NCBI GenBank assembly: GCA_023394215.1
Contig: JAEXBH010000174.1
Location: forward strand, 1-13,360
From: Bacillota bacterium
Lineage (GTDB): Bacteria > Bacillota > Clostridia > Tissierellales > Peptoniphilaceae
DNA: 13,360 nucleotides
Direction of reading: 5' to 3'
In this document: piece after piece, positions 6,928 to 13,360 of the stretch
Numbering within the stretch: the stretch's first letter is position 1
Layout: each line of letters begins with the position of its first letter
Notes under the pieces: model-generated
The model's database searches: none
The model's input: the letters and a program-made list of their open reading frames with translations, nothing else
Told to the model about the DNA's origin: nothing
Translations under genes and position numbers: made by a program

Positions 6928-7431
6928 ATTAAAAAATTTATAAAGATATTTATCATAATTTCTCTTATATTCTCTTATTTATGGTCTGTATTTCATTTTA
7001 GAATATACAATATAAGTGAAGATATGCTTGATGTAATATCCAAAAACTATTTGGAAGAATATTCAACGGAAAAATATAAATTTAAAGATGTTTATGCACT
7101 TAACAGTTCTAAATTTTATGTATATGAATCTTCGAATAGTATAAGCGTATTTTCTTATGTTAAGCTCCCTTATTTTAATTTATATGCAAAAGACAGTAGG
7201 GTAATTAATATCAATAAAAATGATGCGGGAGCCGTTTTATCACAAGACCACAAATACAATAATATTTTAGTTATGTCCTTAGAAAACAATTTACTGAAAA
7301 TAGGATTGATATCCGAGAAAAGTCACAAAATTTTTTATGATATTGTTAGACTTATAGTTTTATTACTTATTGGTTACGGGATTGACATATTATTCAGAGA
7401 TAAGGACAGGAGAAGGGGCTTGAGTCAATAA
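6928..7431 (+). CDS. Small two-TM membrane protein of unknown function, apparent ATT start
   Basis: I do not recognise a family. Read from ATT at 6928 it has 167 residues: a short basic start (KKFIK), a first hydrophobic helix (about 4-24), an outward-facing polar domain of roughly 110 residues rich in Tyr, Ser and Asn, a second helix (about 137-156, FYDIVRLIVLLLIGYGIDIL) and a basic tail RDKDRRRG. Charge placement suggests both ends are inside the cell. The first ATG is at 7024, but starting there would discard the first helix and it has no good ribosome-binding site. The frame is open back to a TAA at 6913-6915 and contains no ATG, GTG or TTG before 7024. The strong AAGGGGGG site fits ATT 6928. 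A change from ATG to ATT is the simplest history, leaving either low expression or a decaying gene. No terminator separates it from the secreted repeat protein 128 nt downstream, so a shared role at the envelope is possible. Confidence 0.6.
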   Translation: MKKFIKIFIIISLIFSYLWSVFHFRIYNISEDMLDVISKNYLEEYSTEKYKFKDVYALNSSKFYVYESSNSISVFSYVKLPYFNLYAKDSRVININKNDAGAVLSQDHKYNNILVMSLENNLLKIGLISEKSHKIFYDIVRLIVLLLIGYGIDILFRDKDRRRGLSQ

Positions 7432-7473
7432 ATTTGTATATATCACTTCTATTTTTTACACCCTTGTAGGTTG

Positions 7474-7501
7474 CTTACAGAATTGTAATTTAATTTATAA
7501 C
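7474..7501 (+). promoter_or_regulatory. Possible promoter for the secreted repeat protein
   Basis: CTTACA (7474-7479) and TATAAC (7496-7501) with a 16-bp spacer; alternatively TTGCTT (7471-7476) with 19 bp to the same -10. Neither is strong. A start near 7508 would leave about 50 nt of leader before the ATG at 7560. Confidence 0.35.
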
Positions 7502-7559
7502 AATAAAATGGTAGCATTAATTTACGAAACTAATTTTAGATTTTATCAAGGGGGTAGAT

Positions 7560-9146
7560 ATGGAAAGGAAAATAGGAAAAAACTTTTTTAAGGGAATTTT
7601 TGTAATCTTTTCAGTTTTTCTTATGGTTTTTATGCCATTTATAAAAAATTATAATACGGTGAAGGCTGCTAACGGTTCGGATTTGGAAAATCATGAGCAG
7701 TTAAATAAGCAAGCTAAAGAAAATTTGGAGGATGATAGTGACCTTGAAGTAAAGGCCTCAAAAGGACAGTTAGAAGCAGATTTGAAAGTTGGAGAAGAAA
7801 GTCAAACTAAGGCTGTATATGAAACGAACAAGGATAAATTGATAAACTTAAGTCTAACATTATCTACAAATTCCGTTAAAGAACTTTTGAATGAATTTGA
7901 GGATGGTAGGGAAGTTAAATTGGAGGAAATAGAGCTTAAAAATATTAATTTTGAGTTTACCCTAAGATTTGCATTACCTGAAGAAATCAGTTTTAATAAT
8001 GAAAAACCTGAGCTTGTTTTAGAAGGCTCTAACGGGAATTTTGAAGTTGTTGAGTCCGAAGTAAAGGACAGAATTTTGACTGTAGTAATTAAGGCTACTA
8101 AGGACCCTAAGAACTATAAGGAATTGGTAAATATCCTTGAAAACTCGGCTGCTTCGTTAAAGCTTACAGTAAAAGGACTTAAATTTAATGATAAGGCTAA
8201 GGCAAATACAAATTACAGTATTAAGAGCGATGTAGGAGCAGGTATCTCCGGTGTAAGCATTTCATCCAAGGAGAAGTACCAGTTTACCTTTATTTGGAAT
8301 GGAAAGCAGTCCGCTGAGGGGAGAGACTTCACTCAAGGCAAAGATAGCGAGGATATAACATTTACGCTTAGGTATAGAAAAGGTATAGGTATCTGGAAAA
8401 ATGAAGAAGGAAACTGGAAATATATAAAGGAAAACGGAAGTAGGGCAGCCAACGAGTGGTTATGGCTTCAAGTTGGAGAAGGCAAGGAATATGCTTATAA
8501 ATACTTTGATAAAGAAGGAAATAATATAGATCAGTTTTATAAGGAAACTAAAAATGGAGAAACAAAGTATTACTTATCCCTATCAGGACCTGAAAAGGGT
8601 TATAACAAGGGTTGGTGGAAGGATCCTTCCAACGGACTTAAATATTATTTCAGAACCTCTACAGGTTCAAGGGTAGAGGGTAGGCAGTATATTGACGGGG
8701 CTTGGAAGTTTTTTAGGCTAAATTCCGGCTCTCAGGCTTTCGGTTGGCAATACATCTCTAAAAATTGGACGTATTTTGACGATAATAGGGGAAATCAAAT
8801 TGTAGGTAAGTGGGCATGGTTAAAGCTTAAAGACGGACAGTATAATTGGAAGTATTTTGACAAAAACGGTTCAAATATAGCACAATTCAGGAAAGAAAAG
8901 GGCGGAGTATGGCTATCGCAAGCTGGTCCGTCAAAGGATTATTATAAGGGTTGGTGGACAGACCCTTCTAACGGACAAAGATATTATTTCAGAACTACCT
9001 CAGGAAGCAGGGTAGAAGGTAGACAGCATATTGACGGGTATTGGTATTATTTCAGAAGCGGTTCGGGGACACAGGCTTTTGGAAGTCAGTATGTTGATGG
9101 TATTTGGAGATACTATGATACAAGTACAGGAATAGAAGTAAGATAG
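7560..9146 (+). CDS. Secreted cell-surface protein with C-terminal choline-binding-like wall repeats
   Basis: A 528-residue exported protein. Residues 1-36 form a signal peptide: basic start MERKIGKNFFK, a hydrophobic core, and a likely signal peptidase I site after VKA (34-36). An acidic, Lys/Glu-rich linker (37-90) follows. Residues about 95-275 form a beta-rich domain I cannot name, ending in a short module around FTFIWNGKQSAEGRDFTQG. The C-terminal half (about 276-528) is made of aromatic-Gly repeats such as RQYIDGAWKFFR, RQHIDGYWYYFR and SQYVDGIWRYYD. They resemble the glucan/choline-binding type cell-wall-binding repeats (CW_binding_1 group) that hold proteins on the wall non-covalently; there is no LPxTG sorting signal. 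The repeats form two tandem units. The ATG has AAGGGGG at 7548-7554. No catalytic domain is evident, so an adhesin or structural role is the likeliest guess. Confidence 0.88.
   Translation: MERKIGKNFFKGIFVIFSVFLMVFMPFIKNYNTVKAANGSDLENHEQLNKQAKENLEDDSDLEVKASKGQLEADLKVGEESQTKAVYETNKDKLINLSLTLSTNSVKELLNEFEDGREVKLEEIELKNINFEFTLRFALPEEISFNNEKPELVLEGSNGNFEVVESEVKDRILTVVIKATKDPKNYKELVNILENSAASLKLTVKGLKFNDKAKANTNYSIKSDVGAGISGVSISSKEKYQFTFIWNGKQSAEGRDFTQGKDSEDITFTLRYRKGIGIWKNEEGNWKYIKENGSRAANEWLWLQVGEGKEYAYKYFDKEGNNIDQFYKETKNGETKYYLSLSGPEKGYNKGWWKDPSNGLKYYFRTSTGSRVEGRQYIDGAWKFFRLNSGSQAFGWQYISKNWTYFDDNRGNQIVGKWAWLKLKDGQYNWKYFDKNGSNIAQFRKEKGGVWLSQAGPSKDYYKGWWTDPSNGQRYYFRTTSGSRVEGRQHIDGYWYYFRSGSGTQAFGSQYVDGIWRYYDTSTGIEVR
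8454..9143 (+). repeat. Two tandem units of the wall-binding module
   Basis: Unit A covers residues 299-416 (8454-8807) and unit B residues 417-528 (8808-9143). Each runs from an aromatic E/K-W-x-W start through YFDK-x-G, GWW-x-DPSNG, YYFRT, GSRVEGRQ and IDG-x-W. Within the best-matched 36-residue core (GWW to FFR, 8610-8717; GWW to YFR, 8949-9056) 27 positions are identical and the DNA is clearly similar, with a period of 339 nt. This indicates internal duplication. Confidence 0.9.
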
Positions 9147-9193
9147 TTATTAATAAATTTTTAGTTGTGAAAAATATTGATATATTCATATGA

Positions 9194-9229
9194 ACAGTCT
9201 ACTCAAAAGAGTAGGCTGTCTTCTTTTTT
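9194..9229 (+). terminator. Rho-independent terminator after the surface protein
   Basis: ACAGTCTACTC (9194-9204) and GAGTAGGCTGT (9209-9219) form an 11-bp stem with one G-U pair and an AAAA loop, followed by CTTCTTTTTT. It closes the envelope segment. Confidence 0.92.
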
Positions 9230-9243
9230 GTAGCCTTTATTTC

Positions 9244-9252
9244 TGATATAAT
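9244..9252 (+). promoter_or_regulatory. Extended -10 promoter for the tadA-dnaE-pfkA operon
   Basis: TGATATAAT is a perfect extended -10 element (TG at 9244-9245, TATAAT 9247-9252). At 17 bp upstream the -35 position falls in the T run of the preceding terminator (9224-9229), so the extended TG probably makes up for a poor -35. A start near 9259 leaves only about 14 nt before the tadA ATG, just enough for AAGGA (9261-9265). Confidence 0.75.
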
Positions 9253-9272
9253 CTTAAAATAAGGAATGGTAT

Positions 9273-9746
9273 ATGAAGTTAAGAGATAAGTTATTAAGAG
9301 ATGAAAATTTTATGAGACAGGCCCTGCTTGAGGCTAAGAAGGCGGAAGAGGAAGATGAGGTCCCGGTAGGGGCTGTTATAGTATATAAGGGTGAGATTAT
9401 AGCAAGGGGTCACAACACGGTTGAAGCAAGTAAACACAGTTTTGAACATGCTGAAATCAATGCCATAAGAGAGGCTTCGGATAAGCTTGGAAGTTGGAGA
9501 CTTGAGGGGGCAACAATGTATGTTACCTTGGAACCCTGTGCCATGTGCGCGGGAGCCTTGGTCCTGAGCAGGATTGAGAGGCTTGTTATAGGGGCATCCG
9601 ACCAAAAAAGGGGTTTTGCCGGCTCCGTTATAAGCTTGGTAGATGATCCGATTTTTAATCACCAAATAGAGGTGGAAAAGGGAGTTTTGGAAGAGGAATG
9701 CAGCCGGATATTGTCTGATTTTTTTAAGAAGAAGAGGGGTAGATAG
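9273..9746 (+). CDS. tadA: tRNA-specific adenosine deaminase
   Basis: Converts the wobble adenosine-34 of tRNA-Arg(ACG) to inosine, so that one tRNA can read CGU, CGC and CGA; a cytoplasmic zinc enzyme that works as a dimer. The zinc and catalytic residues are in HAE (59-61, Glu61 as proton shuttle) and PCAMC (88-92). GHN (46-48) matches the substrate-contact Asn region, and the ending LSDFFKKKR is the usual TadA tail. One difference stands out: the residues before HAE, normally a P-T-A stretch, read S-F-E here. At 157 residues the length is standard. AAGGA at 9261-9265 supports the ATG. One base separates its stop from the dnaE ATG, and the dnaE ribosome-binding site lies in its last codons, so the two are in one operon. 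The call could be confused with a related small deaminase, but overall similarity to TadA is strong. Confidence 0.93.
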   Translation: MKLRDKLLRDENFMRQALLEAKKAEEEDEVPVGAVIVYKGEIIARGHNTVEASKHSFEHAEINAIREASDKLGSWRLEGATMYVTLEPCAMCAGALVLSRIERLVIGASDQKRGFAGSVISLVDDPIFNHQIEVEKGVLEEECSRILSDFFKKKRGR

Positions 9747-9747
9747 G

Positions 9748-12700
9748 ATGAGTGATTTTAGGCATTTACACGTACATACTGAATACAGTTTGCTTGACGG
9801 GTTTGCAAAAATTGATGATTTGCTTGATAAGTGCGTGGAATATGGCATGGATTCGGTTGCCATTACCGATCACGGTTCTATGTTTGGAGTTATAGATTTT
9901 TATAAAAAGGCTAAAGCCAAGGGTATAAAGCCGATTATAGGTTGTGAAGTCTATATAAGCCCAAATTCCTATTTATCAAAAAAACCGGAGGATAAAAAAA
10001 GGTATCATTTAATACTGTTGGCTGAGAATTGGAAGGGTTATCAGAACCTTATAAAGATAGTTTCGGAAGGATATGTAAACGGTTTTTATTATAAGCCAAG
10101 GGTTGATAAGGATATTTTAAGCAGGTATTCACAAGGTATAATCTGCCTTTCCGCCTGTCTTGCGGGAGAGGTTCAGAGATATTTGCAGGTAGATGACTAC
10201 AATGGGGCGAAAAAGGCAGCTTTGGAGTACAGGGACATATTCGGTACCGAGAATTTTTATTTGGAGCTTCAGGACCATGGAATTTTGGAACAAAAAAGAG
10301 TTAATCTGTCCCTTGAAAGATTGAGCAGGGAAACTGGAATTCCTTTAGTTGCAACAAATGATGTCCATTATATAAACCGAGAGGATAGCAAGGTCCATGA
10401 CCTTATTCTTTGCATAGGTACCGGTGCTACGGTAAATCAGGAAAAGAGGATGAAATTTCCTACCGACCAGTTTTACTTTAAGAGCGGTGAGGAAATGGAA
10501 GATTTATTTAAAAATAATGAAGAGGCTATAAGAAATACCGGATTGATAGCAGACAGGTGTCAGGTAGATTTTGTATTCCATGATATGCATTTACCTCATT
10601 ATGAAGTTGCAGGCGGTTTATCTCATAAGGAATATTTAAAAAAACTTGTAGATGAGGGGCTTGAGAAAAAGTACGGAATTGTAAGTCCAAAGATGAGGGA
10701 GAGGGCGGCTTATGAACTCTCTGTAATAGAGGAAATGGGATTTACGGATTATTTTCTTATAGTTTGGGACTTCATAGCCTATGCTAAGAGTAAAAATATT
10801 CCTGTAGGCCCCGGAAGGGGTTCGGCGGCAGGTTCTATAGTTTCCTATGCCCTTGATATTACAAACATCGACCCTCTTAAGTATGACCTTCTTTTTGAGA
10901 GGTTTTTAAATCCCCAAAGGGTATCTATGCCGGATATAGATATAGATTTTTGTTATGAGAGAAGAGAAGAAGTAATAGAATATGTAAAAAGAAAGTATGG
11001 GGCTGACAGGGTATCACAGATAGTAACTTTCGGAACCATGGCTGCAAGAAATGCCATAAGAGATGTAGGAAGGGCTATGGAAATAGACTATGCCACTGTT
11101 GATAAGGTGGCCAAGCAAGTCCCTCAAGTTCTTAAAATGACAATAAGGAAGGCTTTGGATATGTCTTTGGATTTGAAAAACTCATATGAGTCGGACGGGA
11201 CAATAAGGAAGCTTTTGGACATGGCTATGGCGGTTGAGGGTCTGCCGAGGCATACATCTACCCATGCTGCAGGTGTTGTTATAGCGCCTGTTCCGGTTGA
11301 TGAAATAGTGCCGCTTTCCTTGAACGGAGATCAGGTAACAACGCAGTACAATATGATTGAGCTTGAGGAACTCGGCCTTCTTAAAATGGATTTTTTGGGG
11401 CTTAGAACCCTTACTGTAATATCCGATGCGGTAAAACTTGTTAAATATAATTATGGAATAGATGTGGATATAGACAAGATAGATGAGAATGACCCTAAAG
11501 TTTTGGATATATTTGCCAAAGCCAACACCATAGGGATATTTCAGTTTGAATCCGACGGAATGAGGAATTTCCTTAAGGGATTGAAAGCTGACAGGTTTGA
11601 TGATTTGGTCGCAGCCAATTCCTTATTTAGGCCGGGGCCTATGAATGAAATTCCGAATTATATAAGATACAGGCACAATCCTCAGGAGGTAAAATATCCG
11701 GATCCGAGTTTGGAGGATATACTTGATGTTACTTACGGAACCATAGTTTACCAGGAACAGGTAATGCAGATTGTACAGAAACTTGGCGGATTCAGTTTGG
11801 GAGAAGCCGATAACCTGAGAAGGGCTATGGGTAAGAAGAAAATGTCCGTAATGGAGGAAAACAGGGAGTATTTTGTTCATGGCAAGCTTGAGGGCGGCAG
11901 GGTAGTTATGCCAGGAGCTGTGAGAAATGGTGTTAAGGAGGAAACCGCCAATAAGATTTTTGATCTTATGATAGAATTTGCTAAATATGCTTTTAACAAA
12001 TCTCATTCAGCGGCATATGCCTATGTTGCAATGCAAACGGCTTGGCTTAAGGTTTATTATCCTAAAGAGTTTATGGCAGCCCTTCTGTCTTCCGTAATGG
12101 GTGTGCCTTCCAAGGTAAATCAGTATATAAAAGAGGCGAAGAGGCTTAATATAGATATTTTGGCGCCGGATATAAATTCTTCATACAGAAAATTTTCAGT
12201 AGACGGGGATAAAATCAGGCTTGGCCTTAGTGTAGTAAAGAATGTGGGACATAATTTTATAGATAATATAGTTGAAGAGAGAAAAAATGGAGCTTATACA
12301 AGCCTTGAGGATTTTATAAACAGATTGTCGAATATAGCTTCAAGCGGTATGAATAAGAAGGCTTTGGAAGCTCTTATACTGTCAGGAGCCTGTGACAGCT
12401 TGGGACTTAAGAGGTCCCAGATGATGCAGATGTATATGGGTATTATAGAGTCTAATACAAGCGGAAGCAGAAAAAATATAAAGGGACAAGAAGATATATT
12501 TTCTATGCTGAGTCAGGAGGAAAAGCGTATAGCACCGCCTGAAATAGGAGAATTCAGAACAAGAGATCTACTTAGATATGAGAAGGAATATTTGGGAATT
12601 TACGTATCGGGACATCCTTATCAACCCTTTGAAGAGATAGTGGAAAAAATGGTAAATTTCAGTCTTTTGGATTTGCTTGAATATGAAGAAAGCCTTGAAA

Positions 12701-13212
12701 GATTGGACAAAAAGGCTATAATCTTTGGTGGGATAGTTACTGTTAAAAAGGAGCATTTTACCAAAAATAATAAGGTTATGGCATTTTTGACGGTGGAAGA
12801 TTTATATGGCAGTATCGAGGTTGTTGTTTTTCCCGACGTTTATCAGAGAGAAAGGGAAAAAATAGAGGAAGATGCCCCTCTTCTTATAAGGGGAAGTCTT
12901 CAAGTAAGCGATGCTGAAGATTTAAAAATAATTATGAGGGATGCCAGTCTGATAAAGAGGGAAAATTCCCAAAATAATGGAGGAAGAGAAGATAGGGTTT
13001 TGTACTTACAGATGGATTCTAAAAATAAGGCATTAATTGATGAGACCAAAGCTTTAATTTCCTCTTATAGGGGTAAAAGTAAAGTGGTGTTTTATTTCTC
13101 TGATATGAAAAAGGCTTTTGATTTAAAAGGAATTTATGCGGATTTGGATAGGCAGGACTTTATTGATAGTTTGGGGAATTTGGTAGGAATAAACAATTTG
13201 GTAATAAAATAG
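9748..13212 (+). CDS. dnaE: DNA polymerase III alpha subunit DnaE
   Basis: C-family replicative DNA polymerase. In Firmicutes DnaE usually works beside PolC, extending RNA primers on the lagging strand. The 1,154 residues follow the standard order. The N-terminal PHP domain has HLHVH (6-10), ITDHG (39-43), GCEVY (65-69), YHLIL (86-90), LSACLAG (134-140) and DVHY (205-208). The polymerase palm has GPGRGSAAGS (354-363), the metal-binding PDIDIDF (395-401) and KMDFLGL (546-552). Fingers and the beta-binding region run to about 800. A helix-hairpin-helix region lies near 820-885, an OB fold near 990-1070 (IFGGIVTVKKEHFTKNNKV) and a short C-terminal domain after it. The PHP metal ligands look complete, which in this family can mean built-in 3'-5' exonuclease activity. 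No separate exonuclease domain of the PolC kind is inserted. AGAGGGG just upstream supports the start. The pfkA ribosome-binding site overlaps its stop. Confidence 0.97.
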   Translation: MSDFRHLHVHTEYSLLDGFAKIDDLLDKCVEYGMDSVAITDHGSMFGVIDFYKKAKAKGIKPIIGCEVYISPNSYLSKKPEDKKRYHLILLAENWKGYQNLIKIVSEGYVNGFYYKPRVDKDILSRYSQGIICLSACLAGEVQRYLQVDDYNGAKKAALEYRDIFGTENFYLELQDHGILEQKRVNLSLERLSRETGIPLVATNDVHYINREDSKVHDLILCIGTGATVNQEKRMKFPTDQFYFKSGEEMEDLFKNNEEAIRNTGLIADRCQVDFVFHDMHLPHYEVAGGLSHKEYLKKLVDEGLEKKYGIVSPKMRERAAYELSVIEEMGFTDYFLIVWDFIAYAKSKNIPVGPGRGSAAGSIVSYALDITNIDPLKYDLLFERFLNPQRVSMPDIDIDFCYERREEVIEYVKRKYGADRVSQIVTFGTMAARNAIRDVGRAMEIDYATVDKVAKQVPQVLKMTIRKALDMSLDLKNSYESDGTIRKLLDMAMAVEGLPRHTSTHAAGVVIAPVPVDEIVPLSLNGDQVTTQYNMIELEELGLLKMDFLGLRTLTVISDAVKLVKYNYGIDVDIDKIDENDPKVLDIFAKANTIGIFQFESDGMRNFLKGLKADRFDDLVAANSLFRPGPMNEIPNYIRYRHNPQEVKYPDPSLEDILDVTYGTIVYQEQVMQIVQKLGGFSLGEADNLRRAMGKKKMSVMEENREYFVHGKLEGGRVVMPGAVRNGVKEETANKIFDLMIEFAKYAFNKSHSAAYAYVAMQTAWLKVYYPKEFMAALLSSVMGVPSKVNQYIKEAKRLNIDILAPDINSSYRKFSVDGDKIRLGLSVVKNVGHNFIDNIVEERKNGAYTSLEDFINRLSNIASSGMNKKALEALILSGACDSLGLKRSQMMQMYMGIIESNTSGSRKNIKGQEDIFSMLSQEEKRIAPPEIGEFRTRDLLRYEKEYLGIYVSGHPYQPFEEIVEKMVNFSLLDLLEYEESLERLDKKAIIFGGIVTVKKEHFTKNNKVMAFLTVEDLYGSIEVVVFPDVYQREREKIEEDAPLLIRGSLQVSDAEDLKIIMRDASLIKRENSQNNGGREDRVLYLQMDSKNKALIDETKALISSYRGKSKVVFYFSDMKKAFDLKGIYADLDRQDFIDSLGNLVGINNLVIK

Positions 13213-13360
<148 letters not shown>

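Noticed and set aside
7024..7431. A 135-residue version of the small membrane protein starting at ATG 7024
   Set aside because: It would lose a clear N-terminal membrane helix encoded in frame just upstream, and no good ribosome-binding site precedes 7024, whereas AAGGGGGG sits correctly before ATT 6928.
9147..9272. SRP (4.5S/6S) RNA, often found beside tadA in Firmicutes
   Set aside because: The gap holds only a terminator and a promoter, and no GGAA/AGCA-type SRP loop is visible.
9294..9863. 189-codon open frame on the - strand
   Set aside because: It lies opposite tadA and the start of dnaE, both certain genes; it has no ribosome-binding site of note and its translation looks like an antisense shadow.
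11623..12006. 127-codon open frame on the - strand
   Set aside because: Wholly antisense to the conserved polymerase core of dnaE; no independent support.
12568..12756. 62-codon open frame on the - strand
   Set aside because: Antisense to the dnaE C-terminal region; short, Phe/Ser/Lys-rich shadow translation.

Overview
The window is a compact, low-GC, fully co-oriented (+ strand) piece of chromosome from a Gram-positive bacterium. AG-rich Shine-Dalgarno sites, sigma-A type promoters, a SAM-I (S box) riboswitch, an AmiE/OppD-like peptide importer and a secreted protein with YYF/W-rich cell-wall-binding repeats all point to Firmicutes. The base composition, repeat type and the tadA-dnaE-pfkA order fit an anaerobic Clostridia/Tissierellia-type organism such as the Peptoniphilaceae. 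That placement is an inference, because no rRNA or other firm marker is present.

Layout. (1) 1-2889: the end of an oligopeptide importer operon, oppC (5' truncated by the window edge), oppD and oppF, closed by a strong terminator. (2) 2915-5265: a two-gene ABC-2-like transporter with its own promoter, an ATPase overlapping an 11-12 TM permease by 8 nt. (3) 5269-6770: a near-consensus promoter, a SAM-I riboswitch with its terminator, metK, and two tandem 3' hairpins, the first with an unusually long 24-bp stem. (4) 6795-9229: an accessory-looking envelope segment. It holds a promoter, a possible 27-codon leader ORF, a 167-residue two-TM protein that seems to start at ATT, a secreted 528-residue repeat protein, and a terminator. 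(5) 9244-13360: a housekeeping operon tadA-dnaE-pfkA, with the last gene cut by the window edge.

How the genes work together. OppCDF import peptides. Methionine gained that way would feed MetK, which makes the SAM that shuts its own riboswitch. TadA (tRNA wobble inosine), DnaE (replicative polymerase) and PfkA (glycolysis) share an operon by proximity, not by pathway. Segment 4 is the least explained part. The small membrane protein has no ATG, GTG or TTG before its first membrane helix, yet has a strong ribosome-binding site spaced exactly for an ATT codon, and a possible leader ORF ends over that site. I see no phage, transposase, CRISPR or tRNA. I do not see a clear new defence or mobile system. 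The best candidates for something undescribed are the ATT-start/leader arrangement with its surface-protein neighbour, the long hairpin after metK, and the unclassified exporter.
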